From contig NZ_RBAL01000012.1 of assembly GCF_003626535.1 (NCBI RefSeq), forward strand, positions 62,001-126,000: a stretch of 64,000 nucleotides of DNA, read 5' to 3'. This stretch comes from Streptomyces hoynatensis (GTDB lineage Bacteria; Actinomycetota; Actinomycetes; Streptomycetales; Streptomycetaceae). Numbering within the stretch: the stretch's first letter is position 1; the number at the start of each line of letters is the position of its first letter. Positions 1 through 7,815 of the stretch are shown here, piece by piece. The notes below the pieces were generated by a model. It searched no databases, had not been told where the DNA came from, and saw only the letters and a program-made list of their open reading frames with translations. Both the position numbers and the translations under genes were made by a program.

Positions 1-115
1 CGCCGAGAGCGCCTGGCGCGTTGCGACGAACGGGGCCAACCGCGGGACCGCCGGGGCCCATCGTCGCTAGGCTTGACCCAAGCGCGGGCCGGGAGGACGC
101 AGGCAGGAGGAGCCA

Positions 116-874
116 GTGCCGATCACATCCGGGCGGACCGCCCCGTTCCACTCCGTGCGGTATGCGCTGCGGTTGCTGGAGACCATCGCCGCGGCCCCCG
201 AGGGGCTGCCCGAGGAGGAGCTGGTCAGGCGCGCCATGGTCCCGCCCGGCTGGCAGGGGCACCTGCTGCGGATGCTGCGCCGCGAGGGCTACGTCTCCCA
301 GCTGCCCGACGGGGCCTACGCGCCGGGCGCGGCGCTGATCGGCCTCAGCTCGGGGACGGAGCACGCGCGGGTGCGGGAGGAGAAGCTGCAGCAGGCCCTC
401 AACGCGCTGCGCGACTCCGTCGGCGCCGCGGTCTACCTGGGCCGCTACGCCGACGGCGAGCTGGACGTGCCGCACGTCTCGGAGTCCCCGCAGCGCCCCG
501 TGGTCAACGAGTGGGTGGACTTCAGGTCCGCCGCGCACGCCACCGCGATCGGCAAGTGCCTGCTCAGCCAGCTCGACCACGACGGCCGCCAGGACCACCT
601 GGCCCGGCACAAGGCCGCCCGGCTCACCTCAAGGACCATCACCGACAAGCGGACGCTGCTGAGCACCCTCGACCGGCAGCCCGCCACCATGCCGGTGCTC
701 GACCTGCAGGAGTACGCGGTGGGCACCCTGTGCGCGGCGGTGCCGCTGACCGCGGGCGCCACCGTCGGCTGCCTGGCGCTCTCGCTGCCGGTCGGCCAGG
801 CCCACCGGCTGCGCCGCGCGGCCGAGGCGCTGAACCAGCAGGCGGCCCCCACCCTGCTCTCGCTGACGCTCTGA
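116..874 (+). CDS. IclR-family transcriptional regulator
   Basis: A 252-residue protein with the two-part IclR layout. Residues about 8-75 form a winged helix (one helix starts at HSVRYALRLLETIAAAPEG), and residues about 85-250 form an effector-binding domain with the family-typical stretch ATAIGKCLLSQL. The start is the GTG at 116, chosen because AGGAGG (105-110) lies 5 bases upstream. IclR proteins usually control a neighbouring catabolic gene. The next gene to the right is convergent, so the target is probably to the left, outside the window. The family call is sound; the ligand is unknown. Confidence 0.85.
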   Translation: MPITSGRTAPFHSVRYALRLLETIAAAPEGLPEEELVRRAMVPPGWQGHLLRMLRREGYVSQLPDGAYAPGAALIGLSSGTEHARVREEKLQQALNALRDSVGAAVYLGRYADGELDVPHVSESPQRPVVNEWVDFRSAAHATAIGKCLLSQLDHDGRQDHLARHKAARLTSRTITDKRTLLSTLDRQPATMPVLDLQEYAVGTLCAAVPLTAGATVGCLALSLPVGQAHRLRRAAEALNQQAAPTLLSLTL

Positions 875-997
875 TCCCCCGCCGCCGGGCGCCCGCGCCC
901 CGGCGGCGCTCCCGCCTCCCGGCGCGTGCGCTCCCGCCTCGCGGCGCGCGCTCCGGCCGCGCGCGCCTCCCGCCGCCCCGCGCCTCCCGCCGCCGCG

Positions 998-1017
998 GGC
1001 GCCCCCGCCGGGGCGCC
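998..1017. terminator. GC hairpin between convergent genes
   Basis: GGCGCCCC (998-1005) pairs perfectly with GGGGCGCC (1010-1017) around a 4-base loop, between the convergent IclR and SDR genes. There is no T tract, as is common in Streptomyces. The surrounding 875-1046 stretch is otherwise low-complexity GC sequence with no gene. Confidence 0.45.
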
Positions 1018-1046
1018 GTGGCCGCGGCCTTCCGCGCCCGGGGCAC

Positions 1047-1928
1047 TCAGACCTGGCGGGTGGGCAGGGCGACGATCTGCCGCAGGTTGACCCGGCGCGG
1101 GCGGCTGACCGCGTAGCCGATCAGGTCGGCCACGTCCCCGGCGGTCAGCCCGCCGAGTTCGTCGAACATCCCCGCGAGGGCCCCGGAGAGCTCGGCGTTG
1201 TCGATGTGCTCGCCCAACTCGGTGTCGGTCAGGCCCGGTTCGATGTTGGTCACCCGCACGTCCCGCGGCCCGAGTTCCGCCCGCAGGCCGGCCGCGAGCT
1301 GGGTCAGCGCCGCCTTGGTCGCCCCGTACACCGCGTAGGTGGGGAAGACCACGTGGGCGCCGATCGAGGAGACGGTGACCAGGTCGGCGGCGCCGCCGGC
1401 CCCGGCCGCGGCGAGCAGGTCCGGCGTGAAGGCGCGGACGATCCGCAGCACGCCCGTGAGGTTGGTGTCGATCATGCGCGTCCACTCGTCGATCCTGGCC
1501 TCGGCGAGCGGGTTGGGCAGCATCACCCCGGCGGCGTTGACCACCAGGTCGGGGCGGCCGAGTTCGGCGCGCACCCGGCCGGCCGCCGCCTCGACCGCGG
1601 CCCCCTCGGTGACGTCCACCGGCACCGGCAGGGCCCGTCCGCCCTCGGCGGCGATCCGCTCGGCCAGGGCGGTCAGCCGCCCGGCCCGGCGGGCGAGCAG
1701 GGCGACCCGGGCGCCGTTCGCGGCCAGCAGGCGGGCGGTGGCCTCGCCCATGCCGCTGGCCGCGCCGGTGACGACGGCGACGCGCCCGGCGAGGCCCGGG
1801 TAGGCGGCGCGGGAGGCGGCCTCCGCGGGCGTGCCGGAAGGAGCGCCGGAGGGGGCGCCGGCGTGGGGGGCCGAGGGGGTGGTGGGGGCCGGGGTGGCGG
1901 CCGGGGTGGGGTGCTGGTGCTGGGTCAT
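1047..1928 (-). CDS. short-chain dehydrogenase/reductase (SDR)
   Basis: A classical SDR of 293 residues. After an Ala/Pro/Thr-rich leader of about 45 residues comes the Rossmann start VAVVTGAASGMGEA (TGxxxGxG), an N-A-A-G element (VVNAAG), a catalytic Ser (TVSSIGAH) and the YxxxK pair (YAVYGATK). It should use NAD(P)H to interconvert an alcohol and a ketone; the substrate cannot be read. It is divergent from the MmyB-type regulator at 2072, an arrangement common for regulator/SDR pairs, so control by that regulator is likely (inference). The low-complexity leader suggests that the true start may be an internal codon. Confidence 0.88.
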   Translation of the reverse strand: MTQHQHPTPAATPAPTTPSAPHAGAPSGAPSGTPAEAASRAAYPGLAGRVAVVTGAASGMGEATARLLAANGARVALLARRAGRLTALAERIAAEGGRALPVPVDVTEGAAVEAAAGRVRAELGRPDLVVNAAGVMLPNPLAEARIDEWTRMIDTNLTGVLRIVRAFTPDLLAAAGAGGAADLVTVSSIGAHVVFPTYAVYGATKAALTQLAAGLRAELGPRDVRVTNIEPGLTDTELGEHIDNAELSGALAGMFDELGGLTAGDVADLIGYAVSRPRRVNLRQIVALPTRQV

Positions 1929-2034
1929 CGCCCGTGCTCCTCGTGAGATCCGGTGTCGGTGCCTGTGGTGGCGGACACGAGTCTGGGCGCGGCGGAGGAC
2001 GGGACCCAGCGCACGGCTTTTCCTGGGTCTGCGT

Positions 2035-2064
2035 TTACCACCCTGGGACGCACCCGGTTAGGGT
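2035..2064 (+). promoter_or_regulatory. promoter for the MmyB-type regulator, leaderless
   Basis: TTACCA (2035-2040) and TAGGGT (2059-2064) are spaced 18 bases apart. TAGGGT ends 7 bases before the ATG at 2072 and no well-spaced Shine-Dalgarno is present, so transcription may begin at the start codon. CCTGGG occurs twice nearby (in 2021-2049), a possible operator half-site. Confidence 0.45.
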
Positions 2065-2071
2065 CGAGGGC

Positions 2072-2911
2072 ATGAGCGGCGGAGAGGTCGGGGAGTTCCT
2101 GCGCGCCAGGCGGGCCCGGGTGCGGCCCGAGGACGTGGGGCTTCCCGCGTTCGGCAGGCGCCGGGTGCCCGGGCTGCGGCGCGAGGAGGTCGCGCACCTG
2201 GCCGGGGTCAGCGTCGACTACTACGTGCGCCTGGAGCAGGGCCGCGGCCAGACCGCCTCGGACGCGGTGCTGGACGCGGTGGCCCGGGTGCTGCGCCTGG
2301 ACGCGACGGAGCGGGCGCACCTGCGGGCGCTGGTCAGGCCGCCGCGTGAGGGCGGGACGCCCGCCTCGGGCAGCGCCCCGCAGCGGGTGCGCGAGGGGGT
2401 GCGGCTGCTGCTCGACCTCACCACCGGCATGCCCGCCTTCGTCCTCGGGCGCCGGATGGACGTGCTGGCCTGGAACGCGCCGGCCGACGCGCTGCTCGGC
2501 TTCTCCGGGCTGCCGCCGCGCGAGCGCAACATGGCCAGGCACGCCTTCCTCGACCCGGCGGCCCGCGCGCTCTACCCCGACTGGCCCGAGGTGGCCGCCG
2601 AGACGGCCGCCCACCTGCGGCTGGACGCGGGGCGGCACCCCGGCGACCCGCGGCTGCGCCGCCTGCTGGACGAACTCACCGCGGGGAGCCCGGAGTTCGG
2701 GCCGCTGTGGGCGCGGCAGCAGGTGCGGGAGAAGGCGCACGGGCGCAAGCGGATGCGGCATCCGCGGGCCGGGGAGCTGGACGTGGGCTACGAGACGCTG
2801 TCCCTGCCAGGCGACCGGGACCAGCTGCTCGTGCTCTACACGGCCGAGCCCGGCTCGCCCACCGCCGCCCGCCTCGCCGCCCTGAGCGCGGCCTCCCCGC
2901 TCGCCGTCTGA
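2072..2911 (+). CDS. XRE-type regulator with MmyB-like ligand-binding domain
   Basis: 279 residues. Residues about 4-75 are a helix-turn-helix of the HTH_31 type (FLRARRARVRPEDVGLP, then VPGLRREEVAHLAGVSVDYY and RLEQGRG). Residues about 100-265 match the MmyB-like ligand-binding domain (VLGRRMDVLAWNAPADALLG, RHAFLDPAARALYPDW). These regulators respond to small, often fatty-acid-like ligands in characterised cases and usually sit divergent from an SDR gene, as here. The ATG at 2072 is preferred over an upstream start at 1934 because the HTH begins directly after it and a -10 element sits 7 bases before it. Confidence 0.9.
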   Translation: MSGGEVGEFLRARRARVRPEDVGLPAFGRRRVPGLRREEVAHLAGVSVDYYVRLEQGRGQTASDAVLDAVARVLRLDATERAHLRALVRPPREGGTPASGSAPQRVREGVRLLLDLTTGMPAFVLGRRMDVLAWNAPADALLGFSGLPPRERNMARHAFLDPAARALYPDWPEVAAETAAHLRLDAGRHPGDPRLRRLLDELTAGSPEFGPLWARQQVREKAHGRKRMRHPRAGELDVGYETLSLPGDRDQLLVLYTAEPGSPTAARLAALSAASPLAV

Positions 2912-2960
2912 GCCCCGGCCCTGCCGTGGCGGCGGCCTGACCCGGCACCGGGGGCGGGCA

Positions 2961-3257
2961 CTACACGGCCACGAGCCGGACGCCCCGGCCGCAGAGCTTC
3001 CCCATGTCGTCGAGATCCGAGGTCAGCAGGGCCACCGGCCGCTGCCGACGCATCGCCAACTCGGCCACCACGGCGTCGATTGCCTACGTGTGCCCGGGCA
3101 AGCCGGCGTCGCCCAGGAGCGCCGAGGCCGCCTTGGCCTCCTCCTCCCCGACGGAAACGACACGCAGGCCGGAGAGCAGCCAGTTCAGCCTGGGCTTGGG
3201 GACGCGCGGATGCATGGCCTCGATGATCGTCAGGGCGCTGACGACGACTTCTCCCCC
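2961..3257 (-). pseudogene. PIN-domain (VapC-like) toxin remnant
   Basis: Read leftwards from about 3257, the frame gives VVVSALTIIEAMHPRVPKP, then LLGDAGLPGHT, a TAG stop (3084-3086), and in the same frame AIDAVVAELAMRR and VALLTSDLDDMGKLCG to a stop at 2961. This is the C-terminal two thirds of a VapC-like PIN ribonuclease, in which GHxYAIDA is typical; the Tyr codon appears to have become TAG. The first catalytic Asp and the N-terminus are missing, and no antitoxin gene remains. The remnant stops where a plus-strand hydrolase remnant begins. Confidence 0.72.
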
Positions 3258-3258
3258 C

Positions 3259-3588
3259 GTCACCGCGCCGGGACTCGTCGTCGCAGGCGACGCGGACGAC
3301 CTCCCGCTCTCCACCCGGGGACCCGCCTGGACGACCGACCCGTACACCCTGGCAGGCGGCGCCAGGAGCCTGCTGACGGTCTACGGCGGCCGGCATTCCC
3401 TCGGCGGCATCTCCGGCTACGAGGCGGCGGAGACCACCGACGAGAATCCCGCCCGCGTCGCCCTGATCCAGCAGGTCACCCTCGCCTACCTGCGCCACGT
3501 CACCGGCGTCGGCCAGGCCGACTGGGAGCGGGCGCGGGCCGCCCTCGCCGGCGGCTCCCACCCCCTGGGACGGCTCGACTCCAGGTGA
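3259..3588 (+). pseudogene. alpha/beta hydrolase, C-terminal remnant
   Basis: About 110 residues match the C-terminal third of a chlorophyllase/PAF-acetylhydrolase-like alpha/beta hydrolase. Visible are the acidic-residue loop (TAPGLVVAGDADDLPLS), the catalytic-His segment (GGRHSLGGISGYEA) and ETTDENPARVALIQQ. The nucleophile elbow and oxyanion part are absent. The frame stays open leftwards only because it runs antisense to the PIN remnant. It is probably non-functional. Confidence 0.68.
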
Positions 3589-3691
3589 CCACCGCCGCGC
3601 CCGCGGCCGGGCGGCGGGGCCGGAAATCCGGGTGCGGGAGGGGGAGGCCGGTGGCAGCCTGGGGCGGAGGCGAGCGGAGGGAGCCGGGAAC

Positions 3692-3958
3692 ATGGCGGGT
3701 GAGGGCGCGCACGGCGTCGAGGCGTTGTTCGTGCGGGGGCGGCTGGTCGCCATCCCGCGGCGGGCGGCCAGGCGCACCCAGTTGCTCGCGCACCTCACCG
3801 AGACGCTGTTCCGGCCCGGCCGCGACTACCCGGAACGCGAGGTGAACGAGGCGCTGCTGACGGTCCACGAGGACTGCGCGGCGCTGCGCCGCTACCTCGT
3901 GGACGAGGGCTGGCTGACCCGGCACGCCGACGGCACCCACTACCGCCGCGCCAGGTGA
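3692..3958 (+). CDS. DUF2087 domain protein
   Basis: An 88-residue protein that is nearly all DUF2087: LVAIPRRAARRTQLLAHLT, FRPGRDYPEREVNEALLTVHEDCAALRRYLVDEGWLTRH. The fold resembles a winged helix and is often found alone or fused to HTH regulators; biochemical function is unknown. The ATG at 3692 has CGGAGGGAG about 10 bases upstream. It stands alone and ends in a strong terminator shared with the convergent osmC-like gene. Confidence 0.82.
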   Translation: MAGEGAHGVEALFVRGRLVAIPRRAARRTQLLAHLTETLFRPGRDYPEREVNEALLTVHEDCAALRRYLVDEGWLTRHADGTHYRRAR

Positions 3959-3975
3959 GCGACCCGGCGGGCGCA

Positions 3976-4014
3976 ACGGGCCCCGCCGCCCGGGACGATG
4001 GCGGCGGGGCCCGT
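3976..4014. terminator. bidirectional terminator hairpin
   Basis: A 14-base arm (3976-3989, ACGGGCCCCGCCGC) pairs perfectly with 4001-4014 around an 11-base loop. It sits between the convergent DUF2087 and OsmC genes and could serve both. Confidence 0.7.
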
Positions 4015-4054
4015 CGGGTGTCGCGTTACCGGCCAGGGGCCGGGCGGGGGCGCC

Positions 4055-4483
4055 TCAGTCGAGGAGCTCGGCCTCCAGCGTGATCGGCGCGCCGGCCAGG
4101 GCCTTGCTCACCGGGCAGTTGGCCTTGGCGTTCTCCGCGGCCTGCTGGAAGTCCTCGGCGGTCAGGCCGGGCACCTTCGCCTTCACGCTCAGGGCGATCC
4201 CGGTGATGCCCTCGCCCGGCTGGAAGGTCACGCTCGCCTGCGTCTGCACCGACTCCGGCGGCGTGCCGGCCCCGGCGAGGCCGTGGGAGAGCGCCATGGA
4301 GAAGCAGGACGAGTGCGCCGCGGCGATGAGCTCCTCCGGGCTGGTGCGCCCGTTCGCCTCCTCGGACCTGGAGGCCCAGGTGACGTCGAACTTGGCGACT
4401 CCGGACGTGTCCAGGGAGACGTTGCCGGAACCGCCCATGAGGGGGCCTTCCCAGTGCGTCGTCGCGATGCGTGTGGTTGCCAT
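4055..4483 (-). CDS. OsmC/Ohr-family peroxiredoxin
   Basis: 142 residues of the OsmC subfamily, which reduces organic hydroperoxides with two cysteines. Both are visible: AAHSSCFSMAL and AKANCPVSKAL. The start GTRxSPEEL-like region is NGRTSPEELIAA. The ATG at 4483 is set by CCAGGAGG (4491-4498). It is a single-gene unit. The 290 bases upstream, to the tRNA, contain no gene and presumably hold its promoter. Role: cytosolic defence against lipid peroxides and osmotic stress (family knowledge). Confidence 0.92.
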   Translation of the reverse strand: MATTRIATTHWEGPLMGGSGNVSLDTSGVAKFDVTWASRSEEANGRTSPEELIAAAHSSCFSMALSHGLAGAGTPPESVQTQASVTFQPGEGITGIALSVKAKVPGLTAEDFQQAAENAKANCPVSKALAGAPITLEAELLD

Positions 4484-4774
4484 GGTCGATCCTCCTGGAG
4501 GAACGGAGCAGCAGGTCACGTACAAGCACGTACGGATACGTGCCAGGACACGCTATCGCTGCGCCGCGCGCCGCGGGACGGGATGTGGCTGGGGACACCC
4601 CGCCCGCGGGCCCCGCGCAACCGCCGCTTCAGCGGGACTTCAGAAAGGCGCAGGGAGCGGGCGGGAAGGCAGCGGCCGGGCGCGGGGCGGGGGTTGTGGC
4701 GCGGCGGGGCGAGGAGGTGGGGCGACGCGCACCGGGCGCGGTCGCCCGGGCCGTGGGGCCGACGGGCCATCAGG

Positions 4775-4858
4775 TGCGGCCGGAGGGATTCGAACCCTCA
4801 CGCGCGTAAGCGCACTGGGACCTAAACCCAGCATGACTGCCCATTCCATCACGGCCGC
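4775..4858 (-). tRNA. tRNA-Leu (anticodon UAG)
   Basis: A complete 84-base class II tRNA. The acceptor stem is GCGGCCG (4852-4858) with its complement at 4776-4782, and the discriminator is A at 4775. The anticodon arm is CTGGG-TTTAGGT-CCCAG, giving UAG. It has a long variable arm (GCGCTTACGCGCG region) and the T loop GGTTCGAATCC. CCA is not encoded. UAG reads CUA, a rare leucine codon here, and by wobble other CUN codons. It starts 21 bases after the DUF445 stop, so it may share that transcript or have a promoter inside it. Confidence 0.95.
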
Positions 4859-4879
4859 TCGCCGCCCCATCGTACCCGG

Positions 4880-6181
4880 TCAGCCGCCTGCCGCCTGGGT
4901 CGCCGTGTGGATGAGGAGACCGGCGAGAGAGCCGATGACGGTGCCGTTGATCCGGATGAACTGGAGGTCGCGGCCGATGTGCAGTTCGATCCGCCGGGAG
5001 GTCGTGCGGGCGTCCCAGGAGGCCACGGTGTCGGTGATGAGGGCGGTGATCTCGTTCCGGTAGCCGGAGACGACGTGGAGGGCGGCGTCGATGACCCAGC
5101 CGTCGAGCTTCTCCCGCAGCCCGGCGTCCGCGGACAGCCGGGCGCCGACGCCGAGGATCGCGCCGTGGGCGCGGCGGCGCAGGGCGCTGCGCTCGTCGGC
5201 CGCCGCGGTGAGGATCATCACGCGCACGTTCGCCCAGGCGGCGGCGATGAGTTCCTGCACCTCGGGGCGGTGCAGGAACTCCCCCTTGAGGCGCTCCACC
5301 TTCGCCCTGGTCTCCGGGTCGTGCTGCAACTGCCCGGCGAAGTCCGTGAGGAAGCGGTCGAGCGCGGCGCGCGCCGGGTGGTCGGGCGAGTCGCGCATCT
5401 CGGCGGCGAAACGCAGCAGTTCGCGGTAGACGCGCTCGCCGACGCGGCGGTCGACGAAGCGCGGGGTCCAGCCGGGCGCGCCGCCCTCCACCGCGGAGAG
5501 CACCGAGTCGCGGTGCTTCTCCAGCCACTCGTGGGCCTGGGCGCACAGCAGGTCGACGACCCGGTGGTGCCCGCCCGCGGCGACGGTGCGCTCCAGCAGG
5601 CGGCCGAGCCCGGGGGAGATCTCGGCCTGCCCCGCCCTGCGGGTGACGGCCTCGCCGATCACCGCCTGCACGTCGGCGTCGCGCAGCACGGTCAGCCCGC
5701 CGCGCAGGGCGGTGGCCAACTCGGCGGTCACCCGGTCGACGTTGGCCGGCCGCGACAGCCACTGGCCGAGCCGGTGGGCGAGGGCGACGGAGCGCAGCCG
5801 GGCCCTGACCACGTCCTCGGCGAGGAAGTTCTCCCCTACGAAGTCGCCGAGGGACTGCCCGAGTTGGTCCTTCTTCGTGGGGATGATCGCGGTGTGCGGC
5901 ACGGGCAGGCCCAGCGGGTGCCGAAAGAGCGCGGTGACGGCGAACCAGTCGGCGAGCGCGCCCACCATCCCCGCCTCGAACGCCGCCGCCAGGTACCCGG
6001 CCCAGCCCCCCGCGCCGCTGTGCTCGGCCCAGGTGCTCAGCGCGTAGCCGAGGGTGACGAGGATCAGCAGGCCGGTGGCCACGAACTTCATCCGGCGCAG
6101 CCCGCGCAGCCGCGCGGCGTCGCCCGCGGCCGGGGCCGCCCCGGCCGGCCCCCCCGGCCCCCCCGTTTTCTTGTCGTCCAT
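4880..6181 (-). CDS. DUF445 family membrane protein
   Basis: 433 residues. An N-terminal transmembrane segment (FVATGLLILVTLGYAL) is followed by the family hallmark WAGYLAAAFEAGMVGALADWFAVTALFR (quoted here in two overlapping parts: AAFEAGMVGALADW, ADWFAVTALFRHP). A long soluble, mostly helical middle follows, and a second hydrophobic stretch (NGTVIGSLAGLLIHTA) lies at the C-terminus. DUF445 (YjiN-like) proteins are envelope proteins of unknown role. It is divergent from the SGNH gene with 108 bases between them. Confidence 0.88.
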   Translation of the reverse strand: MDDKKTGGPGGPAGAAPAAGDAARLRGLRRMKFVATGLLILVTLGYALSTWAEHSGAGGWAGYLAAAFEAGMVGALADWFAVTALFRHPLGLPVPHTAIIPTKKDQLGQSLGDFVGENFLAEDVVRARLRSVALAHRLGQWLSRPANVDRVTAELATALRGGLTVLRDADVQAVIGEAVTRRAGQAEISPGLGRLLERTVAAGGHHRVVDLLCAQAHEWLEKHRDSVLSAVEGGAPGWTPRFVDRRVGERVYRELLRFAAEMRDSPDHPARAALDRFLTDFAGQLQHDPETRAKVERLKGEFLHRPEVQELIAAAWANVRVMILTAAADERSALRRRAHGAILGVGARLSADAGLREKLDGWVIDAALHVVSGYRNEITALITDTVASWDARTTSRRIELHIGRDLQFIRINGTVIGSLAGLLIHTATQAAGG

Positions 6182-6289
6182 ACCGTCGATTGTCGCCGTA
6201 CCCCTCGCGAAGCGGCGGCCCGTGGGGTGCGCCTGCCCCGTGCCCCCGCCCGCCCCCCTGGTAGCCCGGGCGGGTGAGCCGGGCCGGTC

Positions 6290-7624
6290 GTGTCATGGGA
6301 TCATGTGCGCGTGGGAGAGGTGCGCAGACGGCTGGCGGCGAGCCTGCTCGCGGGCCTGTGCGCGGTGCTGCTCGGCGTGGCGGTGGCCCTGGGCACGGGC
6401 AGCGAGGCGCGGCCGGGCGCCACTCCCGCACCCGTCTCTCCGCAGACCGTGCTGCCCGCGACCGGCAGCCAGTGGGTCGCCACCTGGACCGGCGCCGCCA
6501 CCGGCTCGGAGCCAGGCACCGGCACGGGGCTGCCCGGCCGTTCGGTGCGCAACGTGTTGCGTGTCTCCGCGGGCGGCACGGGCGTGCGGGTCGAGGTCTC
6601 CAACGAGTACGGCACGCGCCCGGTGACCTTCACCGACGTCACGGTGGCGCTCGCCGCCGCGGGCGGCCCGGCCGCCACGCCGGGCACGATGCGCCGCCTC
6701 ACCTTCGGCGAGGGCACCTCGGTGACCGTCCCGGCCGGCGGCACCGCGCTCAGCGACGCCACCACCCTGGAGGTGCCGGCCGGCGCGGAGCTGCTCGTCA
6801 GCCTCTTCGCCCCCGAGCCCTCGGGCCCCGTCACCTACCACCGCATGGCCCAGCAGACCAGCTACCTGGCGCCCGGCGACCAGGCCGCCGCCGAGTCGGG
6901 CGCGGCCTACGGCGAGACGAGCGAGCACTGGCGCTATGTGACCGCCGTGCAGGTGCTCAGCCGGGGCGTCGAGGGCGCGGTGGTGGTGCTGGGCGACTCG
7001 CTGACCGACGGCATCACCTCCACCCCGGGCGCCGACCACCGCTGGACCGACTACCTGGCGGCCCGGCTGCGCGAGGAGCCCGACGCGCCGCGGCTGGCCG
7101 TGCTCAACCAGGGCATCAGCGGCAACCGGCTGCTGCGCGACGGCAACCCGGACCGCACCTACAGCGGCGACAGCGGCCTGCGCCGGCTGCCCTCGGACGT
7201 GCTGCGGCAGCCGGGGGCCCGCGTGCTGGTGGTGCAGCTGGGCATCAACGACATCATCGTGCCGCCGCGGCAGGGCGATCCGGGGACGATCGTGACCGGG
7301 CTGCGGCTGCTGACCGAGCGGGCGCACGCCTCCGGGCTGCGGGTGGTGGGCGCGACGCTGACCCCCTTCGCCGGGCACCCGAGCCACAGCCGCGAGCTGG
7401 AGCGGATTCGGCAGCGGGTGAACCGGGAGATCAGGGCGGGCGGCGTGTTCGACGCCGTGGCCGACTTCGACGCGGCCCTGCGCGACCCGGCGCAGCCGCT
7501 GCGGCTGCGGCCCGCCTACGATTCCGGGGACGGCCTGCATCCCAGCGACGCCGGCTACGAGGCGATGGCCGGGGCCCTGGACCTGTCGGTGCTCGGCCCC
7601 GAGGGCGTGGGCCGCTCCCTCTGA
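6290..7624 (+). CDS. secreted SGNH/GDSL hydrolase
   Basis: 444 residues with a signal peptide (RRRLAASLLAGLCAVLLGVAVALG). An N-terminal beta-rich region (SQWVATWTG, RNVLRVSAGGTGVRVEVSNEYG) precedes the SGNH esterase domain. Block I is VVLGDSLTDG (Ser237), block II GISGNRLL, block III QLGINDI, and block V DGLHPSDAGY (Asp414, His417), so the catalytic set is complete. It is probably an extracellular esterase or rhamnogalacturonan acetylesterase-like enzyme. The GTG at 6290 is the outermost start; GTGs at 6305 and 6311 would also keep the signal peptide. Confidence 0.88.
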   Translation: MSWDHVRVGEVRRRLAASLLAGLCAVLLGVAVALGTGSEARPGATPAPVSPQTVLPATGSQWVATWTGAATGSEPGTGTGLPGRSVRNVLRVSAGGTGVRVEVSNEYGTRPVTFTDVTVALAAAGGPAATPGTMRRLTFGEGTSVTVPAGGTALSDATTLEVPAGAELLVSLFAPEPSGPVTYHRMAQQTSYLAPGDQAAAESGAAYGETSEHWRYVTAVQVLSRGVEGAVVVLGDSLTDGITSTPGADHRWTDYLAARLREEPDAPRLAVLNQGISGNRLLRDGNPDRTYSGDSGLRRLPSDVLRQPGARVLVVQLGINDIIVPPRQGDPGTIVTGLRLLTERAHASGLRVVGATLTPFAGHPSHSRELERIRQRVNREIRAGGVFDAVADFDAALRDPAQPLRLRPAYDSGDGLHPSDAGYEAMAGALDLSVLGPEGVGRSL

Positions 7625-7815
7625 GGCGGGCGGCAGGGATCGTCGGCGCGGCGGGTTCGCCCGGGCGTTCGCGCTACTCGAACGGGTGAGCCGGGCGGCC
7701 GTTCGGGGGATCGCGGGGCCGACGGGCGTGACGCGTGATGCCACAGTGGTGGGCACGGACAGCCGGGATGCCGGGATGAGGGAAGGCACCGTGTCGGAGC
7801 CCTGCCGAGAGCCCC

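Noticed and set aside
73..1116. Long plus-strand frame over the IclR gene and the gap after it
   Set aside because: It is a shadow frame of GC-rich coding DNA; the protein is Arg/Ala/Gly/Pro-rich and matches no family, while the IclR frame has a good start site and domain.
3004..3258. Plus-strand N-terminal part of the 194-residue frame
   Set aside because: It is antisense to the PIN remnant; its translation resembles no hydrolase until residue about 86.
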